A DNA stretch of 16,513 nt from Larix sibirica (Eukaryota; Streptophyta; Pinopsida; Pinales; Pinaceae), in NCBI GenBank assembly GCA_004151065.3, contig NWUY0300007388.1, positions 16,370-32,882 on the forward strand, read 5' to 3'. Below the pieces are notes generated by a model, which was not told the origin of the DNA, searched no databases, and saw nothing but the letters and a program-made list of their open reading frames with translations. The stretch's first letter is position 1, and each line of letters begins with the position of its first letter. The translations under genes and the position numbers were made by a program. Shown piece after piece: positions 16,245 through 16,513 of this stretch.

Positions 16245-16513
16245 GTGATTTGAAGCACCCGAATCTACAACCCATGCGTAAGGAGAAGAATGAATAGCTA
16301 TTAATGCATGAGGATTACCTTTCTTAGGGGATTGATATTTTGACTTCTTCTTGGTAGCCTTGGGAATGAAGTCCCTAATATTGTTCTTCTAAATTATTTT
16401 CACCATAAGATATATTTGCTTCTTCATGCATATAGATTCTGGATGGTTCTAGTGATTGCAGTAACCACACTTCTTCCCTTTCTTTCTTTTTCCATCTTTG
16501 GAACCAGAGGAAT
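16245..16513 (-). pseudogene. Copia-2 gag zinc knuckle and aspartic protease
   Basis: The knuckle CGYCNH-stop-NHPESIC lies at 16428-16469: all four CCHC ligands are present but a TAG (16449-16451) interrupts it where the family may have Trp. A second stop follows about 20 codons later. The Lys-rich linker leads to YAWVVDSGASNHM, with an intact DSGA protease active site at about 16254-16265. The frame is continuous into the integrase region. The rest of Gag lies beyond the window. Confidence 0.88.

Larger units (their letters stand above)
12612..16513 (-). mobile_element. Copia-2: Ty1/copia pol, 5' end beyond window
   Basis: Read on the minus strand from the right edge, the order is gag zinc knuckle (16428-16469), protease core DSGA (about 16254-16265), GAG-pre-integrase HHCC, integrase DDE, hinge, three overlapping RT amino-terminal fragments, RT core with YVDD (13550-13561), RNase H and a pol stop at 12612-12614. 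This is a distinct family from copia-1. Gag upstream of the knuckle and the 5' LTR lie outside the window. The element is inactive as shown: about a dozen stops, at least three frame breaks at homopolymers, and a mosaic RT. Ns at 14195 and 14550 suggest that pieces of sibling elements were joined. Confidence 0.93.

Overview
The window looks like repeat-dense nuclear DNA of a land plant. Nothing in it reads as an intact gene. The evidence is decayed Ty1/copia polyproteins of plant type (zinc knuckle, aspartic protease, HHCC/DDE integrase, YVDD reverse transcriptase, RNase H), tRNA-derived SINE-like units with A-rich tails, and AT-rich non-coding DNA. A large-genome seed plant fits best, but that is inference and I cannot name a species.

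Layout: (1) 1-3689 is copy A of a non-coding repeat. It holds a TATA-like promoter with a perfect palindrome, two SINE-like units and exon-like open blocks on the minus strand. (2) 3690 is a single N, followed by copia-1 (3691-6043, minus strand), the 5' half of a badly decayed element: 5' LTR candidate, gag, zinc knuckle, degenerate protease, integrase. (3) 6044-6630 is a single-copy spacer. (4) 6631-10440 is copy B of the repeat, with about 200 bp more on its right than copy A. (5) 10441 is an N, followed by 10442-12516, copy C, which repeats the right half of copy B. (6) 12517 is an N, followed by copia-2 (about 12518-16513, minus strand). Copia-2 runs from the gag zinc knuckle at the right edge of the window through protease, integrase, RT and RNase H to the pol stop at 12612. 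Its RT amino end is present in three partial, diverged versions separated by Ns at 14195 and 14550.

No genes work together here; these are dead transposable elements and duplicated fragments. Two points matter most for a reader. First, four of the five single Ns are followed by sequence homologous to what lies just before them, so part of the apparent duplication may be unmerged assembly overlap. Second, the coding decay is dominated by Trp/Gln-to-stop and Asp-to-Asn changes of the C-to-T / G-to-A kind, as expected from deamination of methylated cytosine in silenced plant retroelements. I did not find a convincing new biological system. The nearest candidate is an unrecognised exon-like open frame carried in all three repeat copies that reads into an antisense SINE-like unit.
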